6,137 bases of DNA from NCBI GenBank assembly GCA_003162495.1, contig PMOF01000154.1, forward strand, positions 4,452-10,588, read 5' to 3'. This stretch comes from Acidobacteriaceae bacterium. Its GTDB lineage: Bacteria > Acidobacteriota > Terriglobia > Terriglobales > Acidobacteriaceae. Shown piece by piece: positions 1-5,865 of the stretch. The notes under the pieces are model-generated. The model was not told where the DNA came from and made no database searches. It saw only the letters and a list, made by a program, of their open reading frames with translations. The translations under genes were made by a program, and so were the position numbers. Each line of letters begins with the position of its first letter. Within the stretch, counting starts at the first letter, position 1.

Positions 1-86
1 GAGTTGGCTGACTTGTTCGGCGTGCATGGCCTGGTGCGGAGGGAAATCCCTGAATACGATACCGATCCGCCATGGCCCTATATACT

Positions 87-93
87 GGAGGGG
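87..93 (+). promoter_or_regulatory. Ribosome binding site deciding the DedA start
   Basis: GGAGGGG sits three bases before the ATG at 97. It supports that start over the longer open frame beginning near the left edge, whose extra 31 residues look non-coding. Confidence 0.7.
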
Positions 94-96
94 TCC

Positions 97-735
97 ATGA
101 GCGAAAGAATTCTGGCTTTTCTGGTTCAGTTCATAACCCATGTCATTGAGGCTGGCGGTTACGCCGGCATTGTTGCGCTCATGAGCATCAACTCCGCTTG
201 CATTCCATTGCCATCGGAACTGGTGATGCCGTTTTCCGGATACCTGGTGTACCTGGGCCGGTTCAACCTGCTGCTGGTGGCGACGGCGGGAGCGGTGGGC
301 GCAAATCTTGGTTCGGCGTTTGCGTACTGGATCGGGGCCAGAGGCGGGCGGCCGATGGTGGAGCGCTACGGGCGCTGGGTTCTGATGAGCCACCACGACC
401 TGGACCGCATGACGTGGTTCTTCGACAAATATGGATCGGTTGCGGTGCTGCTGGCGCGGATGATGCCGGTGGTGCAGACGTTTATCGCGTTCCCGGCGGG
501 GATTGCGCGAATGCCGCGGCTGCGGTTCCACATCTACACGACAGTGGGCGCGTGGTCGTGGTACTTGTGCCTGGCGTATGCAGGTAAGAAGTTGGGCGAG
601 AAGTGGCATACGGACCCGCGGCTGGCGGAGTGGTTTCATCGCTTTCACCTGGTGGTGGAGATTGCGATTGTGCTGGGAGCGGTGTGGTTTGTGTGGTCGC
701 ACCTGAATCGCGGAAGAGAGGCGAAGGCGGCCTAG
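97..735 (+). CDS. DedA/VTT-family integral membrane protein (SNARE-associated type)
   Basis: The product is 212 residues, normal for a DedA protein. DedA members are inner-membrane proteins tied to proton-motive-force-dependent homeostasis, drug and pH tolerance, and, in some members, lipid scrambling or flipping. Seen here: a hydrophobic N-terminus, a re-entrant-loop motif ACIPLPSELVMPFSGYL (residues 34-50) with the PSE signature, a glycine-rich GAVGANLGSAFAYWIG segment (65-80), a second loop with FDKYGSVAVLLARMMP (109-124) followed by PVVQTFIAFPAG (124-135), and a final membrane helix near 184-200. The ATG at 97 was chosen because GGAGGGG lies at 87-93, three bases upstream; the reading frame is open further left but that part does not resemble the family. 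Oddity: Gln127 occupies a position usually held by arginine. Family call is secure; the transported substrate is unknown. The inositol-phosphate synthase gene follows on the same strand after 112 bases. Confidence 0.93.
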   Translation: MSERILAFLVQFITHVIEAGGYAGIVALMSINSACIPLPSELVMPFSGYLVYLGRFNLLLVATAGAVGANLGSAFAYWIGARGGRPMVERYGRWVLMSHHDLDRMTWFFDKYGSVAVLLARMMPVVQTFIAFPAGIARMPRLRFHIYTTVGAWSWYLCLAYAGKKLGEKWHTDPRLAEWFHRFHLVVEIAIVLGAVWFVWSHLNRGREAKAA

Positions 736-773
736 AGATGGATTGGCTCGTGAGGCTCTTCGCAAGGCGTACA

Positions 774-806
774 CTGTTCCGTTCGCCGGAACAGCAAAGG
801 GAACAG
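774..806. repeat. Cluster of three CTGTTCC/GGAACAG heptamers with an 8-bp hairpin
   Basis: CTGTTCCG (774-781) and CGGAACAG (787-794) form a perfect 8-bp inverted repeat with a 5-base loop. A third copy, GGAACAG, follows at 800-806, so the last two copies are direct repeats with a 12-base period. The cluster lies in the gap between the DedA gene and the inositol-phosphate synthase gene, 42 bases before the latter's start. No T-run follows the hairpin, so it does not look like a factor-independent terminator. It could be a protein-binding site or an mRNA hairpin in the leader of the downstream gene; this function is inferred only from position and symmetry. Confidence 0.5.
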
Positions 807-847
807 CTCGAAAATTCTGAACATTCAAATGACGGTTAGGAGAAGAG

Positions 848-2194
848 ATGTCTACTAAGCAGCACGGCGGCCAGAAGACCGCCGAAACGCAAAAGGTTGC
901 GCCCGCGAAGGGCAAACTGGGTGTGATGGTGGTCGGCCTGGGCGCCGTAGCCACCACCATGATCGCCGGAGTGGAAGCGGTGCGCCGCGGACTGGCCAAG
1001 CCTATCGGGTCGCTTACGCAAATGGGCACCATACGGCTGGGCAAGCGCACGGATAACCTGTCTCCGTTGATCAGGGAATTTGTGCCGCTGGCAAATCTGA
1101 AGGATGTGGTGTTTACCGGATGGGACATTTTTGAAGACAACGTCTATGAGGCCGCCGCCCATGCCAAAGTGCTGGACGCGGAAACGCTGGCGAAGCTGAA
1201 GCCTTATCTCCAGAAGATCAAGCCGATGCCGGCGGTGTTTGACCAGTATTATGTGAAGCGGCTGCACGGCACGCACGTGAAGAAGGGCAAGACCAAACGC
1301 GACCTGGCGGACCAACTCATCGCCGACATTCGAAATTTCAAAAAAACCGTGGACCGCGTGGTGATGATCTGGTGTGGGTCGACCGAGATTTTTCTGGAGC
1401 CGACGGCGGTGCATCGGTCGATTGAAGCGTTTGAAGCCGGCCTCAAGAAGAACGACATCGGCATTGCGCCCTCACAAATTTATGCTTACGCCGCACTGAG
1501 CGAAGGAGTGCCGTTTGCCAACGGCGCACCCAACCTGACGGTGGATGTTCCAGCCATGATTGAGCTGTCGAAGAAGAACGCGGCTCCCATCTGCGGCAAG
1601 GACTTCAAGACCGGGCAGACATTCATGAAGACCATCCTGGCGCCGGCCTTCAAGGCGCGCATGCTGGGTGTCTCCGGGTGGTTCTCGACCAATATCCTGG
1701 GCAACCGGGACGGCGAAGTTCTGGACGATGCGCAATCGTTCAAGACCAAGGAAGAATCGAAACTGGGCTCGCTTGAATATATCTTTCAACCGGAGCTTTA
1801 CCCCGATCTTTACAAGAAGATCTTCCACAAGATTCGCATTGAGTATTACCCGCCGCGCGGCGATGAAAAAGAAGCCTGGGATAACATCGACATCTTTGGC
1901 TGGCTGGGCTACCCGATGCAGATCAAGGTGAATTTCCTTTGCCGCGATTCGATCCTGGCCGCGCCGATCGCGCTCGACCTGGTGCTGTTTCTCGATCTGG
2001 CCAAGCGCGCGCCGTCGCTGCGCTCAATCGGCATTCAGGAGTGGCTGAGCTTCTATCTCAAGTCGCCGCAGACGCGCGAGGGGCTGTATCCGGAGCACGA
2101 TCTGTTCATTCAATCGATGAAGCTGAAAAACACGCTGCGCCACATCATGGGCGAAGGACTGATCACGCACCTGGGCCTGGAATACTACGACTAA
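848..2194 (+). CDS. ino1: Inositol-3-phosphate synthase (myo-inositol-1-phosphate synthase)
   Basis: This NAD-dependent cytosolic enzyme cyclises D-glucose 6-phosphate to 1D-myo-inositol 3-phosphate, the first step towards inositol and inositol lipids. The 448-residue product begins with a Lys/Gln-rich tail (1-23), then a Rossmann nucleotide-binding turn GLGAVATT (30-37). Family signatures follow in order: NGAPNLTVDVPA (225-236), GKDFKTGQT (250-258) with the catalytic-region lysine, NILGNRDG (282-289), KLGSLEYI (305-312), KIRIEYYPPRGDEKEAWDNI (328-347) and RDSILAAPIALDLV (366-379). All are intact, so the enzyme is predicted active. The ATG at 848 is preceded by TTAGGAGAAGAG, a good ribosome binding site. 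It lies 112 bases downstream of the DedA gene on the same strand, too far to assume co-transcription. The next gene is convergent. In bacteria the product may feed phosphatidylinositol, inositol-phosphate ceramide or compatible-solute synthesis; no partner gene here decides which. Confidence 0.95.
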   Translation: MSTKQHGGQKTAETQKVAPAKGKLGVMVVGLGAVATTMIAGVEAVRRGLAKPIGSLTQMGTIRLGKRTDNLSPLIREFVPLANLKDVVFTGWDIFEDNVYEAAAHAKVLDAETLAKLKPYLQKIKPMPAVFDQYYVKRLHGTHVKKGKTKRDLADQLIADIRNFKKTVDRVVMIWCGSTEIFLEPTAVHRSIEAFEAGLKKNDIGIAPSQIYAYAALSEGVPFANGAPNLTVDVPAMIELSKKNAAPICGKDFKTGQTFMKTILAPAFKARMLGVSGWFSTNILGNRDGEVLDDAQSFKTKEESKLGSLEYIFQPELYPDLYKKIFHKIRIEYYPPRGDEKEAWDNIDIFGWLGYPMQIKVNFLCRDSILAAPIALDLVLFLDLAKRAPSLRSIGIQEWLSFYLKSPQTREGLYPEHDLFIQSMKLKNTLRHIMGEGLITHLGLEYYD

Positions 2195-2199
2195 CCACT

Positions 2200-2259
2200 A
2201 CCTGCGATGGGGCCACCTGCGGTGAGGCGGACGCCTCCTGGCACCTGCGGTGCAGCAGG
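2200..2259. repeat. Intergenic ACCTGCGGTG repeats with overlapping short hairpins
   Basis: ACCTGCG occurs at 2200-2206, and the longer ACCTGCGGTG occurs at 2215-2224 and 2243-2252. Each 10-mer is itself nearly palindromic (CACC-TGC-GGTG), and the last extends to GCACC-TGC-GGTGC (2241-2253). Between them GAGGC (2224-2228) can pair with GCCTC (2233-2237), and CCTGC (2244-2248) can alternatively pair with GCAGG (2255-2259). The cluster starts six bases after the inositol-phosphate synthase stop, in the 174-base spacer between convergent genes. It resembles a short dispersed intergenic repeat, or a structured 3' end that terminates or stabilises transcripts, but there is no T-run to make it a classical terminator. 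Confidence 0.5.
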
Positions 2260-2338
2260 CCGCTCCCGTTGGTCGCGAAAAGCAAGTGCCTAATTCGAAA
2301 TCCTGTTTTCTGAGTTTATGGCAGGGAACCGATTTGTC

Positions 2339-2354
2339 CGCATGGGTTGATGCG
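2339..2354. other. Small hairpin just beyond the EAL gene's stop codon
   Basis: CGCAT (2339-2343) and ATGCG (2350-2354) form a 5-bp stem with a 6-base loop, 14 bases past the minus-strand stop of the EAL gene. The stem is short and no clear T-run follows on either strand. It is at best a weak 3'-end structure for the convergent transcripts. Confidence 0.25.
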
Positions 2355-2368
2355 AGGGTGCGTTTCCG

Positions 2369-4126
2369 TCAACCTAGTTCCGACCCAGCGCTGATCGGCT
2401 GAAGATGCGTGCCCGTCTTGGGGAGGGGCTGCTTCAAGGTGGGAAATGGGGAGGGTGCCAGAGGGGTCAGGCGATGCGGGTGATGGACAACCTGCATGCC
2501 GCCCTTGTGCCTTGCGGGAGCCGCATGCTGCGGAACGAGCGCGGTCTCCTCCTGTCTGGCCAACAGGCAATGAAATTCTTCGGCAGTCACAGGAAGTCCG
2601 TAAAGGCGGCCCTGACCGTAGACCGGCAATTTGGCGTGGCAAAAGTAATTGGCTTGCTGTTCGGTTTCGACCCCTTCCACAACCACTTCCAACTGAAGCG
2701 AAGCGGCCATTGCCAGGATCTGCGGAAGAATAGCCACGGTCACCGACTCTGTGCCGATGACCTGGGTAAAGGCTTTGTCGATCTTGATGGTATCGACCGA
2801 TAGATAGAGCAGATAAGACAGACTCGAATAGCCGGTGCCGAAGTCGTCGATATGAATGCTGTGGCCCCTCCGGCGCAGCGCCCGGATCGTCTCCATTGCG
2901 ACTTCGCGGTTGGCGGTCGAGCTCTCAGTGATCTCGATGACCAGGCTCTTGGGCTTGACTTTGGCCCGGTCAAGAGAGGCATCGAGCATGGGCAGAAAGC
3001 CGGGGTCGGCAAGGTCCCCCGCGGCCACGTTGACGCTGAGACGAAAGCCCGGACGGGTGCGAAGCGTAGCGGCAAAGGCTTGCAGGGCGCGCCGCACCAC
3101 CTGCTTGGTGATCGCTCCCACAAAACCGTGCTGTTCGGCGATCTTGATAAACACATCGGGGCCGACAGTGGAACCCTCTTCATTGGTCCATCGGGCCAAC
3201 GCCTCTGCCCCCACGATCCTTCCGCTGGCCAGACTCACGATGGGCTGATAGACCACTTCCAAATTGTCCTGCGCGATGGCGCGACGAAGCTGTTGCTCCA
3301 TGTTTCGGCTGCGGCGGTAAACGAAGGAAAGAGCCATACCGAGCAAAGCGCCGACGGCGCCTGTCAACCCTGTGGCTGCGGCGACCGTGTTGCTTTCGAC
3401 TTGCATCGCCTTGGAGACCGACGTGGAGGCCGTCAGACAGTTGTTTTGAAGCGTCGAACAACGTGTCGCATAGAGCGTGTCTTTTACGCGGACCGTGCCA
3501 TCTGTGGTGAACGCCAGTCGTTTGCCCCTCGAAGTCTTGTCCGCGGCGCCGCCGGACTGCTGGCCGACCGCGTCTTTCACAGCGACAGTCAGTTGCATGG
3601 GAACAGGCACCGGGACGACAGGTATCTGCGAGCCAAACACAACGTAGACGTTGCCTAGCTGCAATCCACCCCTTTTCAGGCTCTCGTCGGGCATCGGAAC
3701 AAGATTGCTGTAAGCTACCGTACCGTCCTGCAATTTGGAGCCTGGCTTGAATTGTTCAATGGCCCGCAGCGGATGACCCACAGTGGCCGAGCAATCGACT
3801 TTTCCGCCGTGGATGCGCCCGGCATCTTTAAGATATTCCGAGCGAAAGACGAGTTCACGAAAATTGGAGATTTCGGCGTCCGAGCAGGAGGGGTAAGGTG
3901 AATTCTTCAGAACGGCGAGCGTGGCGCGCGCTTCCTTGAAAGAAGCATCTCCCTGCTCTGCGATAACCTTAAGATACTGATTCAGCCAGTTATCCGCCAC
4001 ATGGAGGGCCAGCGCGCAGCCCAGCAGATAGCCGGCAGCCATCCCACATGCTGCCATCGTTATAGTGGCCGCCCGGCCCACCAGAACACGCTGGTTGTCA
4101 TTGCGCATCATCAATATGTCCGGCAT
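2369..4126 (-). CDS. CSS-motif / EAL-domain cyclic-di-GMP phosphodiesterase, membrane bound
   Basis: Predicted to hydrolyse cyclic di-GMP to pGpG and so favour motility over biofilm. The 585-residue product has membrane helix 1 (about 20-44), a periplasmic CSS-type sensor (about 45-245) with Cys81 in SCSD and Cys112 in DCSATVG, membrane helix 2 (about 247-270), then a cytoplasmic EAL domain (about 278-523). The catalytic set is complete: GAEALARW (Glu308), SVNVAA (Asn366), IEITES (Glu398), HIDDFGTGYSS (Asp427, Asp428), IKIDKAF (Lys448), VVEGVET (Glu484) and YGQGRLYG (Gln505). There is no GGDEF domain. In enterobacterial CSS-EAL enzymes (PdeB/PdeC type), periplasmic disulphide formation controls activity; the same is inferred here. 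Oddities are a second periplasmic cysteine pair (223, 230) and a roughly 60-residue Pro/His-rich tail. The start is uncertain: Met6 and Met7 are alternatives, and none has a strong ribosome binding site. Confidence 0.93.
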   Translation of the reverse strand: MPDILMMRNDNQRVLVGRAATITMAACGMAAGYLLGCALALHVADNWLNQYLKVIAEQGDASFKEARATLAVLKNSPYPSCSDAEISNFRELVFRSEYLKDAGRIHGGKVDCSATVGHPLRAIEQFKPGSKLQDGTVAYSNLVPMPDESLKRGGLQLGNVYVVFGSQIPVVPVPVPMQLTVAVKDAVGQQSGGAADKTSRGKRLAFTTDGTVRVKDTLYATRCSTLQNNCLTASTSVSKAMQVESNTVAAATGLTGAVGALLGMALSFVYRRSRNMEQQLRRAIAQDNLEVVYQPIVSLASGRIVGAEALARWTNEEGSTVGPDVFIKIAEQHGFVGAITKQVVRRALQAFAATLRTRPGFRLSVNVAAGDLADPGFLPMLDASLDRAKVKPKSLVIEITESSTANREVAMETIRALRRRGHSIHIDDFGTGYSSLSYLLYLSVDTIKIDKAFTQVIGTESVTVAILPQILAMAASLQLEVVVEGVETEQQANYFCHAKLPVYGQGRLYGLPVTAEEFHCLLARQEETALVPQHAAPARHKGGMQVVHHPHRLTPLAPSPFPTLKQPLPKTGTHLQPISAGSELG

Positions 4127-4200
4127 TGTGCTGCCGCCGGAATTCCTCGGGACACTTCTTGCCAGTCCTAGAGTGATTGTTTTGCGTGTGGTAAGGCAAT

Positions 4201-4228
4201 ACGCCTTTAGAGGCGCTTCTAACGCCTT
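4201..4228 (-). promoter_or_regulatory. Three-armed repeat able to form alternative hairpins, upstream of the EAL gene
   Basis: On the plus strand CGCCT (4202-4206), AGGCG (4211-4215) and CGCCT (4223-4227) are arranged so that the middle arm can pair with either neighbour but not both. The flanks extend the outer arms to two direct copies of ACGCCTT (4201-4207 and 4222-4228) with a 21-base period, about two helical turns. The element lies roughly 75-100 bases upstream of the EAL gene's start on the strand that gene uses. It could be a pair of same-face operator sites or a leader RNA with mutually exclusive stems. The arms are only five bases, so chance is possible. Confidence 0.35.
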
Positions 4229-4305
4229 CGGGTAGTTTTCAGTAATCTCCCCCCAGCTTCATCGAATGGCGCAGAGCGGCAGCGCCGGGGCGGGAGGCAC
4301 AATCG

Positions 4306-4336
4306 GCTCTCAAAATCCCGATATCCCGTTGAGAGC
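4306..4336 (-). terminator. Inverted repeat downstream of the 172-residue protein gene (weak terminator candidate)
   Basis: GCTCTCAA (4306-4313) and TTGAGAGC (4329-4336) form a perfect 8-bp stem with a 15-base loop, starting 29 bases past the minus-strand stop at 4365. The position suits a 3' end for the membrane-anchored protein gene and would separate it from the EAL gene. No T-run follows on the minus strand, so factor-independent termination is doubtful; it may instead protect the transcript end. Confidence 0.3.
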
Positions 4337-4364
4337 AAGGTACATTCGGCCCAGGAAAGGCCAG

Positions 4365-4883
4365 CTACATTGCGGCGACAAAATCCGGGAGAATTCCCGC
4401 TGCATTCTCCTGCAGGAGTTGCGTCATTCTTGCCGCCATCCCTGTATACATCGATGCGGTGCGGTACGCGTTCACACGCACGCCTTCGCTGGCCTGGCTG
4501 AATCCGTACTGGGCAAGAGACAAAAGAGCACAAAAGCGAATCTGCATGGCGTCGCTGCGCACCATGGCGAGAAGTTGGGGGTCGACAGAGGGGCAGTTTC
4601 TAAGGGCATAGCCGGCCATCTCCAATATGACGCCAGCGTTCTGGTACATCGCCCAAATACCGTGAGCGCCTCGAATGCGCTCCCAGGTTTCTTCAGATGT
4701 GGCGTTAAGCCCTTCTTTCCAAAGGAAATGATCGCTCAGCTCACGAGCGCTCCAATCCGGTCGCAGGCGGGCGACGAGTGATTCCCACGATTGCTCATTG
4801 CGACGGCGCGCACGGGTCCTCAAACGGCCGAGGTACGCTGCCACGACTGCGATCACTGCGATCTGTAGAAGAGGGAGGAGCAT
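4365..4883 (-). CDS. Membrane-anchored protein of unknown function
   Basis: I cannot assign a function. The 172-residue product has one N-terminal hydrophobic helix (residues 2-19) followed at once by an arginine cluster, RLRTRARRR (20-28). By the positive-inside rule the rest should be cytoplasmic. The soluble part is mostly alpha-helical in character and tryptophan-rich early on, with WESLVARLRPDW (33-44), ELSDHFLWKEG (48-58) and ETWERIRGAHGIWAMYQNAG (65-84), then helices ending in GILPDFVAAM. I see no catalytic motif or metal site. From memory it resembles short hypothetical proteins common in Acidobacteriota genomes; this could not be checked. The ATG is well supported by AAGGA at 4890-4894, six bases upstream. 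It stands apart from its neighbours: 238 bases precede the EAL gene start and 196 bases separate it from the vapC remnant, so it probably has its own promoter. Confidence 0.85.
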   Translation of the reverse strand: MLLPLLQIAVIAVVAAYLGRLRTRARRRNEQSWESLVARLRPDWSARELSDHFLWKEGLNATSEETWERIRGAHGIWAMYQNAGVILEMAGYALRNCPSVDPQLLAMVRSDAMQIRFCALLSLAQYGFSQASEGVRVNAYRTASMYTGMAARMTQLLQENAAGILPDFVAAM

Positions 4884-5079
4884 AACCCATCCTTAATTTC
4901 GAGGACAGAGGCCATTCGATTTCTTAAGTCGGCCTCGCCCGTTCACGCCGATGCGGATAGTAACCAATATCTGCACCCATAAGTAACTTAAAGAAGTGAC
5001 CAAGTTTCGTAAATGATACTTCCCGGCCAGAGACTGGTGCTTTTGGGGTCTCGCATCCTCCGAAAGACTGAATTCACCG
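4884..5079. other. AT-richer intergenic leader, probable promoter region of the 172-residue protein gene
   Basis: This 196-base gap contains an AT-rich stretch (about 4960-5025) unlike the surrounding coding DNA. On the minus strand a TATCAT hexamer (plus-strand 5013-5018) matches the -10 consensus at five of six positions, but no good -35 element lies at the right distance. AAGTAACTT at 4981-4989 is a perfect odd palindrome. An 18-codon open frame on the minus strand (4924-4980, starting MGADIGYY) lacks a ribosome binding site and is not called as a gene. The gap is read as a long leader or promoter region, at low certainty. Confidence 0.3.
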
Positions 5080-5410
5080 CTACTTACCCATCAGTTTGAC
5101 GCCTTCCCGCTGCGCTGCGCGTCGCAAGTTGTCGTCGAGCGTGGCCAGCGGCAGGGAAAGGCGCAAGGCCAATTCCAGGTAGGTGGCGTCGTAGACGGTC
5201 AAGCGATGGAGGTCTGCGAGGAGCAGGGTTCTACCCCAGACATGCGCCGCTGTTTCGGTATCGTCGAAGATCGGTAGACGAGTCAAATCGACGAGCTTCA
5301 TCTCGTCTCGCCAGGCTCATGCGGCCGCGGCGCACGCTCCACGCAAGGCTGTTGGCTACTTCAATGCGCCAAAGGCCGCGAACCCAGGCATCCTCAGCGG
5401 TGGCAATGTC
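5080..5410 (-). pseudogene. vapC: Broken vapC toxin gene (PIN-domain ribonuclease), frameshifted and lacking its N-terminus
   Basis: VapC toxins are roughly 130-residue PIN-domain RNases that cleave tRNA or rRNA and are neutralised by VapB. Two pieces are visible in different frames. The upstream piece (5410 to about 5285) reads AWVRGLWRIEVANSLAW then RRGRMSLARRDEARRF, the typical VapC middle with the conserved Glu of EVAN. The downstream piece (about 5292 to 5080) reads DLTRLPIFDDTETAAHVW then LTVYDATYLELALRLSLP and LATLDDNLRRAA, the typical C-terminal half with two more acidic residues (TVYDA and TLDD). A stop codon (5411-5413) precedes the first piece, and the N-terminal segment with the first catalytic Asp, some 35 residues, is missing. 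No vapB lies upstream; the VOC gene ends 22 bases away. A 73-residue frame (5080-5301) remains open but cannot make a complete active site. Predicted non-functional. Confidence 0.82.
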
Positions 5411-5432
5411 CTAATTTGAACTCGACGTTTGC

Positions 5433-5798
5433 TTAGTCATGGTGGAAATAAAAGAGGTTCCCGTCCAGATCTTCTATGGTGAACTGCCGCAATCCCCAAG
5501 GCTTTTTTTCCAGAGGATCCACGATGTTCGCACCTGATGACTTCAGTTCCTGGTACGTCGTGTCGATATCTTCCGCAAACACCCAGTGAACGGCAGGTTC
5601 GAACGGTGGCTTCCTCTTCCGAAAAAATATCGGCCCCATATCACTGCGTGACACGGCCCCAATTTCTTTGCCTGGGTAGAGCCATCCGATCTCGAAGCCG
5701 AGTGCATCTCTGTAATGCTGTTGTGCGCGTTCGACATCGGCGACCGGCAACTCCGGCACTGGCTTGCCAATTGAGCTCATTTTCTCTCTTGCGCCCAA
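5433..5798 (-). CDS. VOC-superfamily protein (glyoxalase / bleomycin-resistance-like)
   Basis: A single VOC domain of the size usual for half-module glyoxalase or bleomycin-resistance-like proteins, which act as dimers. Seen: PVPELPVADVERAQQHYRDA with LGFEIGWLYPG (first beta-alpha-beta module), then FEPAVHWVFAEDIDTTYQEL, LEKKPWGLRQFTIEDLDGN and FYFHHD (second module). The metal-binding glutamate common near the end of metallo-glyoxalases (GNxxE) is replaced by GNLFYF. A binding or sequestering role, or a non-metal activity, is therefore more likely than true glyoxalase I. The start is debatable: TTG at 5796-5798 has an excellent AAGGAG six bases upstream and gives 121 residues. ATG at 5778-5780 has only a weak GAGAG site and gives 115. 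ATG at 5811-5813 overlaps the AAGGAG. The gene lies 67 bases downstream of the phosphatase stop, so co-transcription is possible. Substrate unknown. Confidence 0.88.
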   Translation of the reverse strand: MGAREKMSSIGKPVPELPVADVERAQQHYRDALGFEIGWLYPGKEIGAVSRSDMGPIFFRKRKPPFEPAVHWVFAEDIDTTYQELKSSGANIVDPLEKKPWGLRQFTIEDLDGNLFYFHHD

Positions 5799-5804
5799 AG
5801 AAAT

Positions 5805-5810
5805 CTCCTT
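5805..5810 (-). promoter_or_regulatory. Strong ribosome binding site pointing to a TTG start for the VOC gene
   Basis: On the minus strand AAGGAG lies six bases upstream of the in-frame TTG at 5796-5798. It is 24 bases from the next ATG (5778-5780), too far to serve it, and it lies inside any product begun at the ATG at 5811-5813. It therefore favours the TTG. Confidence 0.55.
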
Positions 5811-5865
5811 CATGCAACAAGACCGTCCACGCGTCAAATCAGGACACTGCCGCTGGATCGAAACG

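Noticed and set aside
81..86. TATACT as a -10 promoter element
   Set aside because: It is only ten bases before the start codon, overlaps the region next to the ribosome site, and has no matching -35 element.
4..96. N-terminal extension of the DedA frame from the left edge
   Set aside because: The extra residues look non-coding and unlike the family, while a good ribosome binding site precedes the ATG at 97.
774..794. Hairpin after the DedA gene as a terminator
   Set aside because: The stem is perfect, but the bases that follow are CAAAGGG rather than a T-run.
836..1414. Long minus-strand open frame inside the inositol-phosphate synthase gene
   Set aside because: It is a codon-bias shadow of a fully recognisable gene on the other strand, with low-complexity His/Arg/Leu composition and no domain.
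2852..3658. 268-codon plus-strand open frame opposite the EAL gene
   Set aside because: It mirrors the EAL/CSS coding frame, has no recognisable domain and no supporting start site.
4219..4533. 104-codon minus-strand frame overlapping the 172-residue protein gene
   Set aside because: It is out of frame with a gene that has a good ribosome site and a membrane helix. Its Arg/Cys-rich product looks like a shadow.
5832..5837. TTGACG on the minus strand as a -35 element for the VOC gene
   Set aside because: At the proper spacing the -10 position reads CATGAA, a poor match that falls on the ribosome site region.
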